From Reticulitermes speratus (taxonomy: Eukaryota; Arthropoda; Insecta; Blattodea; Rhinotermitidae), in contig JAJKFL010000003.1 of NCBI GenBank assembly GCA_021186555.1, forward strand, positions 32,042,908-32,106,907: 64,000 bases of DNA. Reading direction: 5' to 3'. Below are positions 12,721-24,189 of this stretch, one piece after another (position 1 is the first letter of the stretch; every line of letters starts with the position of its first letter). The position numbers and the translations under genes were made by a program. A model generated the notes under the pieces. That model was given only the letters and a program-made list of their open reading frames with translations. It was not told the DNA's origin and made no database searches.

Positions 12721-14785
12721 CAGTTTTAGAAGTCGTGTCTGCTTTTGTCTACCCTCACCTCTCCGACCTAACGTAAGCATATGTACTGAATGACGTTTTA
12801 GGCGTATCTTTTGTCACTGACTAATTGTTCGTGCTTGGTCTAGGCTTTGATATTTTTAGACTTCCTACAGTTATTAAACGAGGATTTCCTTCTTTTATTT
12901 TCTTTTATTTCACATTAATTATGCCCGACTGAGGACTGTGGTACATTAAATTTAACAAGTTTGAGTTTTGTACACATTCTGTCACTCACAAATTTTAAGT
13001 TACAGATGTTTGGATTCTGATGGAACAGAACTACCTGCTGGACTGTAAAATGACCGGCTTTACCTCGGTCTCTCTTTAGTCACAAATGGACATTGGGTAT
13101 AATGCAGTATGACAGGCTGGAGAAGATTAAGTACGACAGCGGTCGTATCGTACCTGCCGAGGTCCGGCCAACGATTAAGGAGTTACGTGAGCGAATTTCA
13201 AGGAAACTAATTTAAAAATGAATTGAAAAGCATAAGTAGAATGTACAGAAGTTACGGAAAAATCAATGCGATTTTGAAACACACAGCTAAACTATTTTTA
13301 ACTATTTAAAGAATTAACTTACTTTTGCCTACTTTGCAAGCCTGAAGATAATGAAGTCATTAATTTGAATGACTTGAGCTAATTAATATTCCTGATCACA
13401 AAGGGTCGGGTATAACAGTACTGTCATATGTGATACAAACACAAGAATTCAAACTATCTACAACTTCAACTACTTTAAAGCCGCAGTCATGATTCCGGCA
13501 CACTTTCCTACCTGCTGCTAAGACACTAGACAGCTATTATTACAGTAACGTTGCCTAAAATATTCCAATAAATACTTCTGAAGTGACGGGGTTTAGAACA
13601 CCTTCCGGTGTCATCACAGCACTTTCCACCTCCGATCATTATACGTACATTTATTTCCATAAGAGCAGTAGATCATTGAAATACGCCTCAAATTTATTCG
13701 AATAACACTGAATTTTATATGCTACTTCGAAGAAAGTTCGCATTAATGCTATACATTTTAACGATAATAGAAAATGACGCATATGTTGGGTTATCATTTC
13801 ATGTGACAACTTTGATGCCACTTCCTGTCGTCTCGTTTTCGTATTAACACAGATCACTCATCCAATCGCCTATACGAGCGGCGAAGTAGCCGCGGGAAGT
13901 GATAAATGACAGCTGTCAGATAAAATGACAACCGTGTATGTGTTCTTAAACTGATTTTAACAACATCCAGTGTACCTAATTTCATAAAAGATGTTATGAA
14001 ATTTCAATGCAACGACGATGCACCTACCTTTTCACAAAATTTTAATTTCAAAAGAACTGGTGTATATTTTCACTCCTTCCCGTTTCTACCGCTTTGCAGT
14101 CAACATCAAGTGCGAAGCAACCGTAAACAGGGTTTGTAACGTAACGGAAAGCCAGGTGTAAGCCTACTCTTACTTATTATGGCTATGCAGAAATACAAAA
14201 CTTGCAGAAAAAGTGTACAAAACAGACACGGAAGGAGTGCAGTGTTGGCTTATCTGTCCATATCAATAAACAGATCAAGTCTTAGTACCATAATGTCTAT
14301 TGTATGAAGGTTAGAATACACGTAAGCGTATATTTGGCAACGTACGACTTTTTATACGTAAGTTACAGCGGATACATCGAGTGTGATAATTTCTCTGCAG
14401 GGTTGTTTAGGATCATGGCTATTCACAGACTGTCTCTTTATAAATGCATTCTGACTTGCAGGTTTGAAAGTCGCTGGCCCTTTTCAATCTGCGTGTTGGT
14501 TCTGAGGCAGCTACTTTATATCAAGCAATGTCGATCCTCCAGATATATCACGATGGAAGTTTTGGAACTGCAGACAAGAAGGTCCCTAGAGTAAATCTTC
14601 TGCTCTCGCCGTGTGTAACAATTCATCCCGCACGAAACAGGTAAGTTACAGCTGTTTCCACAGCTGAGTAGAAGGATATGTTCTGAAGTTTCAACAACAC
14701 TGAATCGCTTTAGGCGAAACGTAAATGTGGAAAAAGTTGAATGCGTCAGGTAAAGGGGGAAAGTGATAAAAATCTTAGGAGTTTT
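12721..14785. other. No gene seen
   Basis: Short frames only. The 96-codon frame at 14,304-14,594 is unrecognised and lacks splice context. Confidence 0.4.
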
Positions 14786-14786
14786 G

Positions 14787-15052
14787 AGGTTTTCACAGCG
14801 GTGTGATTGAGGATTTCAGTCTTTCGGGACGTGACACTGCATTGTTGGGCGGAATGCTCTCAAAATTTTGATGAACCCATTGCTTTCATCTTCAAGGTAA
14901 GAGGTCCATTCTTGATTCTTGAAGAGGAAGGAACTACGTTCCTTTGAAACATCGGGAAACTAAGGTCCATTCTCCTTCCTTGAAAATAAACTACTTTCCT
15001 TCGAAACGTCCGGAAACCAACCAAAGATGCAGTGTTACATTCCAGAAGACCG
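14787..15052. repeat. Foldback element (family F), degraded copy
   Basis: The left end carries GAGGTTTTCACAGCGGTG and a GGATTTCAGTCTTTCGGGA block. The right end carries CGAAACGTCC-GGAAACCAACC and GTTACATTCCAGAAGAC, which mirror the left side of better copies (47.2 and 63.5 kb). The arms are diverged, and a partial internal duplication (two GGTCCATTC-TTCCTT-GAAAC blocks) is visible. Confidence 0.55.
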
Positions 15053-15212
15053 GGATCCTTGCTAAAAATCAGAACAAGGTAAAAAATGTCCCTGTCATTT
15101 AACTAAACTCCATGCCATGAGGACGAATGGGAGAGTGGCGGTATAACTCCACGAACTTCGACAAATTTACACTTTATTATGTCCTATTTAATACACGCTT
15201 AAGTCAATAAAT

Positions 15213-15254
15213 AGTCGACATGTTTCGAACTGTATCAGTTCATCATCAGGACTC
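15213..15254 (-). ncRNA. Hammerhead ribozyme-like motif (left arm, intact core)
   Basis: On the minus strand: stem I AGTC, core CTGATGA, one extra T, stem II GAACTG-ATA-CAGTTC, GAAAC, a two-base AT loop, GTC cleavage site, then GACT closing stem I. This is type I (stem I open) order with the very short stem III reported for Penelope-like elements. The unpaired T after CTGATGA departs from the strict consensus. Confidence 0.6.
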
Positions 15255-15498
15255 TTTACACCAGCTAAATGCTACTCATTAAAATAGATAAAATGGATAA
15301 AATGTCTTCAATGATGTTGGGTATATAGCCACTGCATCTGCTGTTACGTGTTCACTACTGGCTTGTGGAAGGTGTACACCTTCCACACGTGAACACGTAA
15401 CAGCAGATGCAGTGGCTATATACCCAACATCATTGAAGACATTGAAGACATTTTATCCATTTTATCTATTTTAATGAGTAGCATTTAGCTGGTGTAAA

Positions 15499-15540
15499 GA
15501 GTCCTCATGATGAACTGATACAGTTCGAAATATGTCGACT
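15499..15540 (+). ncRNA. Hammerhead ribozyme-like motif (right arm, mutated core)
   Basis: Mirror of the motif in the left arm. The core reads CTCATGA instead of CTGATGA, and GAAAC has become GAAAT. Stem II (GAACTG/CAGTTC) and stem I (AGTC/GACT) are kept. Loss of the core G should abolish cleavage. Confidence 0.5.
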
Positions 15541-15659
15541 ATTTATTGATATAAGCATGTATTAAATAGGAATAATAAAGTGTACATTTGTCGGAATAAG
15601 ACTATATACATTAAAAATGTACGGTAAAAATAACATAAAGTTCCACGAACTTGTAACTT

Positions 15660-16560
15660 CGGCACTGACTGTGTCGCACCTCAGGCGATTAGTCACCAGC
15701 TTCTCACAGCTTGCTTCCAGGCGGTCTGCGTGGAATTCGTGACAGTGGGAAGTTCTTCTCCAAGAATGTCGTTTTTCCTTGTCAAATTCATTTCACCAAC
15801 GTTTTACGTATATTCATTGGTCATCCATGGAATTAACAATGGGATTATCAGAGACCGAAGCTTTACACGTGACATAGACTCACCCCATCACAAGACTTAA
15901 AAACTGAATCGACTTTTAATGCTACTTTACCACTATTTCTCAACCGATAAACTTGTGGGTGCGAGGGACAGTATGGACGTGTACGTGCTCCTACCAGGAA
16001 TCTAACCTCAACACAATACTGACAGCTATTTTCGTTTTGTATTGGTTGAACAATTTCAGCTCTTTATATTCTTCTAATTAATGCAGTCTCGAGATTGGAA
16101 ATTTAGAAAACTCCTGGTTCTACGTTTTTGTATGCAATGGTAGAGCATTCAAAACGTGCAATTTAATCACAAACATCATGGAAGCCTATAGAGTGCAGCC
16201 ATATTTTTTGTTGCGAAAAAGTACTGAAGTATAAATTCTGTAGTTCGGGAACAGAGGAATATCTGTACAGAGTTCGCTTTACTTCAAAGGCCAACAAAAA
16301 GAGAAATGTGTTACCAACTGCACGAACGGAAAGGTCACCCTGGATTTCTGCCCCCAGACAGGCCTGATGCCGTGGGTGAAGGGGGGGGGGGGACTGCATT
16401 ACCGAGTGAGCAGTCGTAAGTGAAATGTATAACGTCGTTCATTACAAAATGATCTGGGCTATAGCACAGTGAGTATCAGGATTTTTATAGGTAACATTTG
16501 GAAACAAAGTGTCCTCAAACAGACGTCCACATGTTCATGGTAGAGGTTTTGACTCGTAAC
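15660..16560. other. No gene seen; G12 run at 16,381-16,392
   Basis: No recognisable coding sequence; includes a 12-base homopolymer G tract. Confidence 0.4.
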
Positions 16561-16565
16561 CTCTG

Positions 16566-17260
16566 TCAGACGACACAGCCCTTTTATCTCAGTCCTGGCG
16601 TCTTGACACCATCTCCCGCAGATTTAGCCAAGCTGTAGCCACCTTACTTAAATACTTTACCGAATGGAAACCCCGTTTAAATGTACATAAGACAGAAACT
16701 ATTCTGTTTTCAAAGAGCAGACCCCGTCTTCCGGAACGTGTTCAAATTGGTAATACATCTGCGCCCTGGGCCTCGGACGTAAAATATTTAGGCCTTCTTC
16801 TAGACCCAAAACTGCTCTACACCAAGCACCTACGTACCGTTACCAGCAAAGCCACAGGTACCCTTTGTAACATCTTCCCCCTACTTACTCGAGACTCCAG
16901 GCTCTCACAAACCTCCAAATTAACCCTATATAAATTACTCATCCGATCCATTCTTACTTAGGCCGCCCCTGTCTGGAATACCAAATGTGATTCAAACTAC
17001 CTCAATTCCAAGTCGTCCAAAAGAAGAGCTTACGAGTGATCGGTGCCTATCCCAGGGGTACTCCCATCTCCCATTTGCACTACACCCTTAATATTGAACC
17101 TATCCGAGATTTCATCCACCAACTTACGGCCAAATGTTTTGCTAACTGTCCATCCCATCCTAACCCCCTGGCCCAACAAATCGGAAATTACACTCTAGAC
17201 GGCCTGAACTCTTTATACAAAACTTACAAATATAAACGACAGAAACATATCCTGCTGTAA
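16566..17260 (+). pseudogene. Jockey-like LINE reverse transcriptase, 5'-truncated
   Basis: The frame opens at SDDTALLSQSWRLDTISRRF, the catalytic F/Y-A-D-D box of non-LTR reverse transcriptases with the first residue altered. It continues through LLKYFTEWKPRLNVHKTE (the W-x-LN-x-K-T box), VKYLGLLLDPKLLYTKHL and LLIRSILT. A stop (16,959-16,961) then replaces the usual Tyr before AAPVWNT. A frame shift near 17,000 leads to QVVQKKSLRVIGAYPRGTPI and on to a stop at about 17,260. This is the 3' third of a jockey-clade ORF2. The 5' part is missing, as expected for incomplete reverse transcription. It is dead (one stop and one frame shift at least), with no clear poly(A) or target duplication. Confidence 0.85.
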
Positions 17261-17674
17261 CCAGCTCGTCATCAGGCAATAGTGCTCTTTAGTCTTTTTT
17301 CATTAATGTTATTTATATTTCCCTCTCTTTAACTTTCGTTTCACGCTCTCATATTTAGCTAAACTGGTTACAGGAACAAGTTTGTGATTTTTCTTTGTAT
17401 ACTGTAAATACTGCCCATATCATCTTTGAATTAAATATTAAAAGAAAAACTCTGTCACCAGACTTGAGACTCTTCCTACAGCATTATGTCAGCGATAAAG
17501 TTTTCAGCACTAAACCTCACATACGTGAGGATTTAAAAAAGCATTACAGGAAGAGGGCTTTCCAATCCCCACACAAATTACGGAAGCTGTACTAGGAAAT
17601 TCCATCATTCAATTTAGACACAATTCACACGGAGGAGAACACATCAAATATATTCCCCACGTAGAACTGTATTT
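17261..17674. other. LINE 3' flank; no gene recognised
   Basis: Probably includes the 3' UTR of the upstream LINE. The 66-codon frame at 17,395-17,595 (Lys/Arg-rich) is not recognised. Confidence 0.35.
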
Positions 17675-17943
17675 GCCGATCCCAGTGGCCGTGCGGTCTA
17701 AGGCGTGGGTCTTCGGCCGCTCGCTTACTAGGATCGTGGGTTCGAATCCCACCGGGAGCATGGATGTCTGTCTCTTGTGAGTGTTGTGTGTTGTCAGTTA
17801 GAGGTCTCTGCGACGAGCTGGTCCCTCGTCCAGAGGAGTCCTACCGACTGTGGTGTGTCTAATGTGTGTGACCATGAAACCTCGACGAAACGAGGAGGCC
17901 CTGGCCCATATAGGGCTGTCGAGCCATAGAAAAAAAAAAAAAG
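17675..17943 (+). repeat. SINE family B, tRNA-derived, nearly complete
   Basis: The head contains an A-box-like GTGGCCGTGCGGTCTA (from 17,685) and a perfect B box GGTTCGAATCC (17,739-17,749). It is followed by a body with TGTCTCTTGTGAGTGTTGTG and a tail of 13 A. AGAACT occurs just before (17,662) and just after (17,942), a possible short target duplication. This is a retroposed SINE, not a working tRNA gene. Confidence 0.85.
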
Positions 17944-18575
17944 AACTAGTTGCTGTATGTAGGCCTACAGTCTCATTACATGTAAAATAATTAGGTTAGC
18001 ACAAATATTTTCGATCTTACGATTAAATTCAATGGTTCGGTAAATACAGGATCACCTTTCGAACTGTCCTTACAGAAGACAGAGTGTCTGCTACTTACTG
18101 CTTTAATTAAATGCTGTAGCTGTTCCTTACACGACATGATCGCTTCTGTTCAATAGTCTCCATTTTTGTCGAACTGAGCAAGGTACTTGGTTAAGCCTCC
18201 TAGAGAAGGCAGCATCTACATAAGCAGAGATCAAAGGCCGGTGATACGAAACACAGCACGTCTCAAACCTTGCGAGTACAAAGCTGCAATATAAGGACTG
18301 AATTAAAATTGAAAACAGAAACAGCGCTATGAGCTACCAGGTATGCTTTTATGACATCTTACAAAGCATCGGCTTCATTCTTTATGATTTTACGATCCTT
18401 CTAGGGGACTTCCTGCAACATTTAGGTAAGTGCTGTTGCATCTTCCTGTGACTAAGATTACAATGACTGCATGTGATCTACACAACAAAAACGTCTAGTA
18501 GATAAGAGATGTCATTAAAGTAGTTTACGTAAAATCATAAATTAACGAAAATTTACAAAAGTATAGACGAAAGTA
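17944..18575. other. No gene seen
   Basis: No coherent frame or repeat recognised. Confidence 0.4.
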
Positions 18576-18579
18576 TTAT

Positions 18580-18611
18580 TAGTAGTAGTAGTATTAGTAG
18601 TAGTAGTAGAT
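18580..18611. repeat. (AGT)n microsatellite
   Basis: AGT repeats with one ATT interruption. Confidence 0.8.
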
Positions 18612-19152
18612 ACCAAATGACTGCCAAATAAATCAATAAAAGAAAATAAAGGCTAAGCTATTATCATTCTCAGAACTTATTTACAAACGAACTAGAATCA
18701 ATGAAATCATCTCCTTTGCACAAGTTGCAAACTGGTGCTCTACAATGATACCAACAAATAACACTCCACTGAAGGTACTAGAGTGACAATCGATTCCTTC
18801 CAGGATCCCCACCACCCGCCTTTGTTCAAGTGGCCTCTTCCAAGAGCTCTCACAGCCATACTGTTTCCAGCTCTCCTCTCACCCTTCCAAATCCGGCAGT
18901 GTAATTTTAAAAGTTGTAACTTAACTTTAACGCGATTGATCACCCAGGTATATCTTAGTGTGTTTATTCCATGAAAGTTTTAAATCTTCATTCCTGCTTC
19001 ACAGCCCAAATGTTTACAATTCTGAATTTGGTCCGAAAAGAGATTATAATATTTTAATTTTTATTACACATTCCAACCAGGCAAATTCTGGATGGTGCGA
19101 TGAAAACTTCAGTGTTATTGTCCAGCTTGCTTGTTGATAGCAGAAAGAACAA

Positions 19153-19195
<43 letters not shown>

Positions 19196-20545
19196 TTTGT
19201 TCGGTTTAGTCGGAGACTCGCTAACCTGATAACACCTTGAACACTTTGGAATATTATATCTGAAATAATTTGAGAGACATTCTTTAACCGTATTTTTCAC
19301 TGCTTTCAAATTGTTCAGAATTTTCGCGCTCAAGACTTTCGAGACACTGCGAAAGTCAACTGCGGAACTCATGTTTCTCTCGCTCGGAAAATGATATATA
19401 ATAAAATATTATTACGTACTTCTTTAAGCAGTAGTAGAAATGTTTTTTGCACTTTCAGTACCAATGAAATATGCAAAAGCTTTACGAAAAAAGAAATATA
19501 CAAAAGCCCGGACTTTTCTAGAAATTAAAAAAAACCGCCCGGATGGAAATTTTTGAGTCGAAAAAGACGACATGTCCGGGGTGGGGGGAAAGGACGTATG
19601 GTAGTCCTACCTAAACAGTATTATTTTATCTTTGTAACAAAAACGCCGAGGGTTTTGCTACGAGGTAGAAACTCCGTTTTATTTAAAAAACTTCTTACAT
19701 TAAATTCGTACTTCAGAAGTTAAAATTGTGCTATCATTTTCCGGCCTAAGACAGCACAATTTTTTAAACTTTCATGTATTATTCATTTAGGCCTATTTAT
19801 AATTTGTCGCAAGAAGCTTTCAATACATAGGATTGTTTGGAGGATTAGCCATTTAAACACTACTAGTTAGTAAATGTACCGCCAGGTTTGACATTAGAAG
19901 TCTCTATTTTGTTCATATATTGTATTTATGTTTATCGTATTATTCTCACAATGAACAACAAATGTTTCCCTATACAACCTTCGCAGACTTGTCTTTTTAA
20001 TGGAAGCACAGTGTTTTTCTTTGAGGTAAGAAATGAACCTTTATATACGATACAGATGCATGTTGGGCTTTAAAGTGTTAATGAATAATAAATTAGAGAG
20101 GATGTGAAAGAAGGAGGGCGTGGCCTAATTTGAGGTACTATTCCGGCGTATTTTAGAGGTTTAAAATAATAATAATACCATAACCGAGAAGCTCCAGAAT
20201 ATATAGACCTAAAAGAAAAGCTAACGAGGCATGACATCTGTACGCGGTCTAATCGTGCCATTAGGACCATCCACAACAGGTATCATCCCCCCCCCCAAAA
20301 AAAAAACAACACGACAGCTCGAAACGGCTCAAGTTTTGCCCTGGTCTATATATTCTAATGCATAAAGCAGTAATACGTAACACACATCGCACAGTTAGGA
20401 AGTTTTTAGCAGAATAATGAATAAGAAGTAATTTGTTAGTGACCCGTACTCCTTGAAAACCAGCAAAACTCTGTAAATGCAGCATAACAATAGTAAGAAG
20501 CAGAAACTGAAAGTAAAATAATGGCAGCACAAATCACGCATTACA
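18612..20545. other. No gene; (TA)n at 19,155-19,192 and C10A10 at 20,287-20,306
   Basis: AT-rich sequence with a (TA)n microsatellite and an abutting run of ten C then ten A. No recognisable coding sequence. Confidence 0.45.
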
Positions 20546-20559
20546 AACCGATCATGCAA

Positions 20560-21288
20560 CAAGAATATTTAAAACTGAAACAGATAGCAAATGCAGACTA
20601 TTTCAACAATATGACGAGACAATAGACAATATTACATCAGCATATCCAATATTGGCATACGAACAATATATAAAGTGACATGATAAACCATGTGCCCAAC
20701 TACTAACACATGAAAAGAAATAGGGGTAGAATTTGACAAGAAACTCTGGCCTGAGCATGTACCAAAGTCAGTAAAAGAAAGCCATGAAAGTAAGGTAACC
20801 ACATTATGGAACCACCGAGTGACAACTGACAGAACCATCCCTAACAATAAACCAAACATCATAATCCGTGATAATGAAAAAGAACATGTCTGTTAACAGA
20901 CACAGGAATTTCTGTTAGAAATGTGATCAAGAAAGAAGCCGAAAGGATTTTATAATACAAAGACCTTTCAACAGAAACAAAAGTATATGGAAATAGAAAA
21001 CCAAATTGATACGTGTAATAATATCGTCAATTGGAACAATCTAAAAAATCATTCAGAAAATACGTGAACAAAATACCTGGAAAGCATGACATCAAGGAGC
21101 TACAGAAAAAGAGCCATATTTGGCACTGCGCAAATACTCCGAAAAGTACTAATGTAAAAGTACAAAACGTTTGTCATCGGAATAGCTGCAACATTACATA
21201 CCCTAGAAAAATGATTTTCTTCGGGTACAAAATTGCAAATAACCTGCACAAAAGTTCTAAATAATAATAATAATAATAATAATAATAG
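20560..21288 (+). pseudogene. Non-LTR retrotransposon 3' end with (TAA)n tail
   Basis: With frame repairs the plus strand reads in order: LWPEHVPKSVKESHESKV, TTLWNHRVTTDRTIPNNKPN, IIIRDNEKE, TCLLTDTGISVRNVIKKEAE, RIL*YKDLSTE and SFRKYVNKIPGKHDIKELQK. This is the C-terminal region common to a widespread group of animal non-LTR retrotransposon polyproteins, just downstream of the reverse transcriptase. There are several stops and frame shifts. A perfect (TAA)n tract (about 21,262-21,288) follows and is the likely retroposition tail. The exact clade is not determined. Confidence 0.65.
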
Positions 21289-21604
21289 TTATTATTATTA
21301 TTATCGTTTCCACACCGTAATGTACTGTGTCCATTACGAACCTCCCCTCTGTTCCTTAGTGTTGTTCGTAGATGCTTAAATTTTCGAATATTCTTAACCC
21401 TTTTATAACACATATAAGTGGAAAGCATCATACTCGTATTTCAAAACATTCATACAAATGAACACAAATTACGTCAACTTACGATCATAATACACAACTT
21501 CAATGGTACCCACTATCGTGGAACAGTGTACAAAAAATAACCCCCACGCATAACTTAATAAACAATGGACAACGTGAAGTGAAGAGCACATACGTGCGTA
21601 TGAC

Positions 21605-21647
21605 GCCCCTGATGATGGTCACTTTGTGACCGAAACATATGAAGGGC
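21605..21647 (+). ncRNA. Hammerhead-like motif, single, cleavage site altered
   Basis: GCCC, CTGATGA, one extra T, stem GGTCAC-TTT-GTGACC, GAAAC, ATAT, then GAA-GGGC. Stem I GCCC/GGGC and stem II are perfect. The expected GTA before stem I reads GAA, so the U of the UH cleavage site is lost. The bases that follow (…TTGTTGGTT…) resemble those after the motif at 42.2 kb, so both come from one repeat family. Confidence 0.5.
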
Positions 21648-21699
21648 AATTGTAAAGTGTAAAATAAAACTTAATTAGTGCAGTTGTTGGTTGACATAT

Positions 21700-23980
21700 C
21701 CATTTACATATAAGTATATTATGACTTTCTGGTAATTTGGTTTCGCGCCATATTCATATATCTAATAACACAATGGTAACATTTTGCAGTGAATTCCACG
21801 CCATGAATCTACCAAAAACTACGATGCTGTACTTTAAATTAGAAATTAAAAAATCCTTGCCACTTCAAGGAACCCACCACCTACTGAAGCGTAAAATTAT
21901 AAGACTGGCGCATATGTTTTAAAATACAATCATCAGACTGGAGGAACAGTACCTGGAAATGTTGGTGGTCGCTTTTGCAGCAAAATTTTCCTGAAGTGAC
22001 TAAAGAGGACACCTAACACATCAAACATGAAGCTGGCAGCGAAGCGTATCTGCCTTGGGACCATTGCCAGTAGACTGCTCTGTCTTCAGACTGGAGCATG
22101 TCGATTGGAATTCGAGAACAAAGCTGCAGTGTTCTTCGTATTCTCTCATTCACTACAGTTACAAGCCTACAGTAATTGTCCCGTTGAAATCATATGCTGT
22201 CAGTTAATGAAATGTTAATAAAATCCGCTTTCTAGGCCCGTTAGAATATTCGCGAAAAGTGTCTACCAGTTTCGTCATGTCCGCGAGTCCCCTGTGTCCG
22301 TACGCATGTATCAGCTCGGTTCCCACTGGACAGAGTTTCCTGAAATTTGATATTGGAGGCTTTTTTTAAAATCTGTCGACAGAATGGAAATCTGTTTCAA
22401 ATCGGACAAAAATATTATTTTACTTCAAGACGTAAGACGTAAGTAACCTTAACCACCTCGACGACAGTACAATTGGAAATTTAAAGTGAGACAATTCCTT
22501 ATTGTGCAGGTTTATTCATCTCTATCTAAATCCATGAAACAGCAGCCCTTTCTAACTATAATGTCGTTCGTCTAACCAAGAATTCCCGGAGTTTTATACG
22601 CTTTTATTCCATTTAAGACACAACTAAAAATGTGAACCATACATTAACTTTAGTAAGTTCTATCCACATTCTAACATTTTTATCTTACCACCAACTTGTT
22701 TTACAGTCTGTCTGAAAACAAATAACGCGACGTCAATCACTGAAGTAAGAAACAGAAAACGAATGGAGGAACGTAATATTGACATACTGTGAACGGAGCA
22801 GGCTTACTGAGGAGCTCGCTTTTGATAAAGCTCGGGGGGGGGGGGGGGGTGTTTAGGGCAGTATGCAAAGCAGAGGCAGTCTGTGAGAAGAATCAAGGCC
22901 CTGCGAATTTAATGGGAATCCATCTTGGTTTATTTGTATAAGCAAAACTCGAAAGCCTTTGATGACGGAAGAGCAAACTAACAAAGCATATAAACATATA
23001 CAGCCGGAAAAATAGTCGTCTGACGAACTTTGCCGAAGTCCAAAGGATACTTCTGCTGCTGTTGAATATAGTACTGCGCAGCTGTGAAGAATATGTTCCA
23101 CGCTTCAACAAAAGAACATAGGGCAAATGTACCCTTAAGGTGACATTAAAAAACATAATTTTACTTCGCGAGATTTTAGGTTCTACTAGTACTGCTGATA
23201 AATGATGCCAGTACTCTGGGATATGACGAGTATAGAATTATAGGTAGTCGCCAACTTTTCGGAGCAGCTTGCTGCTTCCATAATACGGATATTGAGCTAC
23301 CCTCTAGATGGATGCAGAAAGCTCGTCCGAAAGATTAATACTCACACGCTTATACATAGCCTTATATTCCATTAGACTGGAATCTCCAACATTATTTAAA
23401 TTTACTGACGGACATCTGTTCGCCGTCTGGTTAACTCTCCTCAGCATTACGCTGTAAACTGAGTGGATGCGAGCCAGGAGCCAAACATCAAGACGACAGC
23501 ACCAAGTTGCACATCATTTCCGACTGCGGGAACTTCATGTTTATTTGCATTGTTATGCTAAATCTTTTATCAAGATCACAGAATTCTATGCACATTTGTT
23601 GAAGACATACCATATGCATCGTACTGTACAAAACCTAATAAACTTATTAGTACTCAGCGAGATACGTCCGAAATGAATTTATCATATCATTTCATTATCA
23701 TCAGTGCTGTCAATTATGTCAGAAATGTGGCGATATCATGTGTCACAAGTATATGCGATTTTGTGACAATATTCTTTCATTTAGGACAAAGCATGGCATT
23801 GCCAAGTTCTTTTTAGTAAAAGCGCCTCAAAAAAAGTAAAAACAAGGAATGTTACACGCTGTGATGACTAATTAACTCTTTGGTGCACAGTCCTTCCTTC
23901 TCTCTTTGTTTCTTTCTTATTCTGACCTATTTCTACCTATTCATTGTAGGCGCAGAGGGTTATTGTTGCACCTTATCATA
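21700..23980. other. No recognised gene; G16 run at 22,834-22,849
   Basis: Frames of 60-90 codons without recognisable similarity; a 16-base homopolymer G tract. Confidence 0.4.
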
Positions 23981-23984
23981 CTGA

Positions 23985-24184
23985 ATGACACACACACACA
24001 CACAGACACACTGTACAGCGTCTCTGGACGAGGGATCGACCCCTCACAGAGATCTCTACCTGACAACACACAACACTCACAAGAGACGGACATCCATGCC
24101 CCCGGTGGGATTTGAACACGCAATCTCAGCAAACGAACGTCCGCAGACCCATGCCTTAGACCGCGCGGCCACCGGGATCGACAC
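23985..24184 (-). repeat. SINE family B copy (inverted)
   Basis: The reverse complement matches the copy at 17.7 kb: head GTGGCCGCGCGGTCTAAGGC, a B box reading GTGTTCAAATCC (24,106-24,117), then the TGTCTCTTGTGAGTGTTGTG body and the TCCCTCGTCCAGAG block. It ends in a (CA)n stretch on the plus strand, where the tail would be. Confidence 0.8.
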
Positions 24185-24189
24185 AGTCC

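Larger units (their letters stand above)
15159..15641 (+). mobile_element. Palindromic Penelope-like insertion 1
   Basis: Two nearly identical arms of about 200 bp are inverted around about 15,378. The centre includes a perfect palindrome, GTGGAAGGTG-TACACCTTCCAC. An 11-bp direct repeat TCCACGAACTT at 15,148-15,158 and 15,642-15,652 marks the insertion. The right end (…AACATAAAGT) matches, inverted, the left end of the copy at 49.55 kb, while the left arm stops short. One full 3' end, one variably cut end and a long target duplication are signs of retrotransposition. Each arm holds a hammerhead-like motif. No protein is encoded. Confidence 0.75.

Noticed and set aside
17686-17750. Possible tRNA gene (perfect B box)
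   Set aside because: Followed by a SINE body and a poly(A) tail, and repeated at 24.1 and 44.0 kb; a retroposon rather than a tRNA gene.
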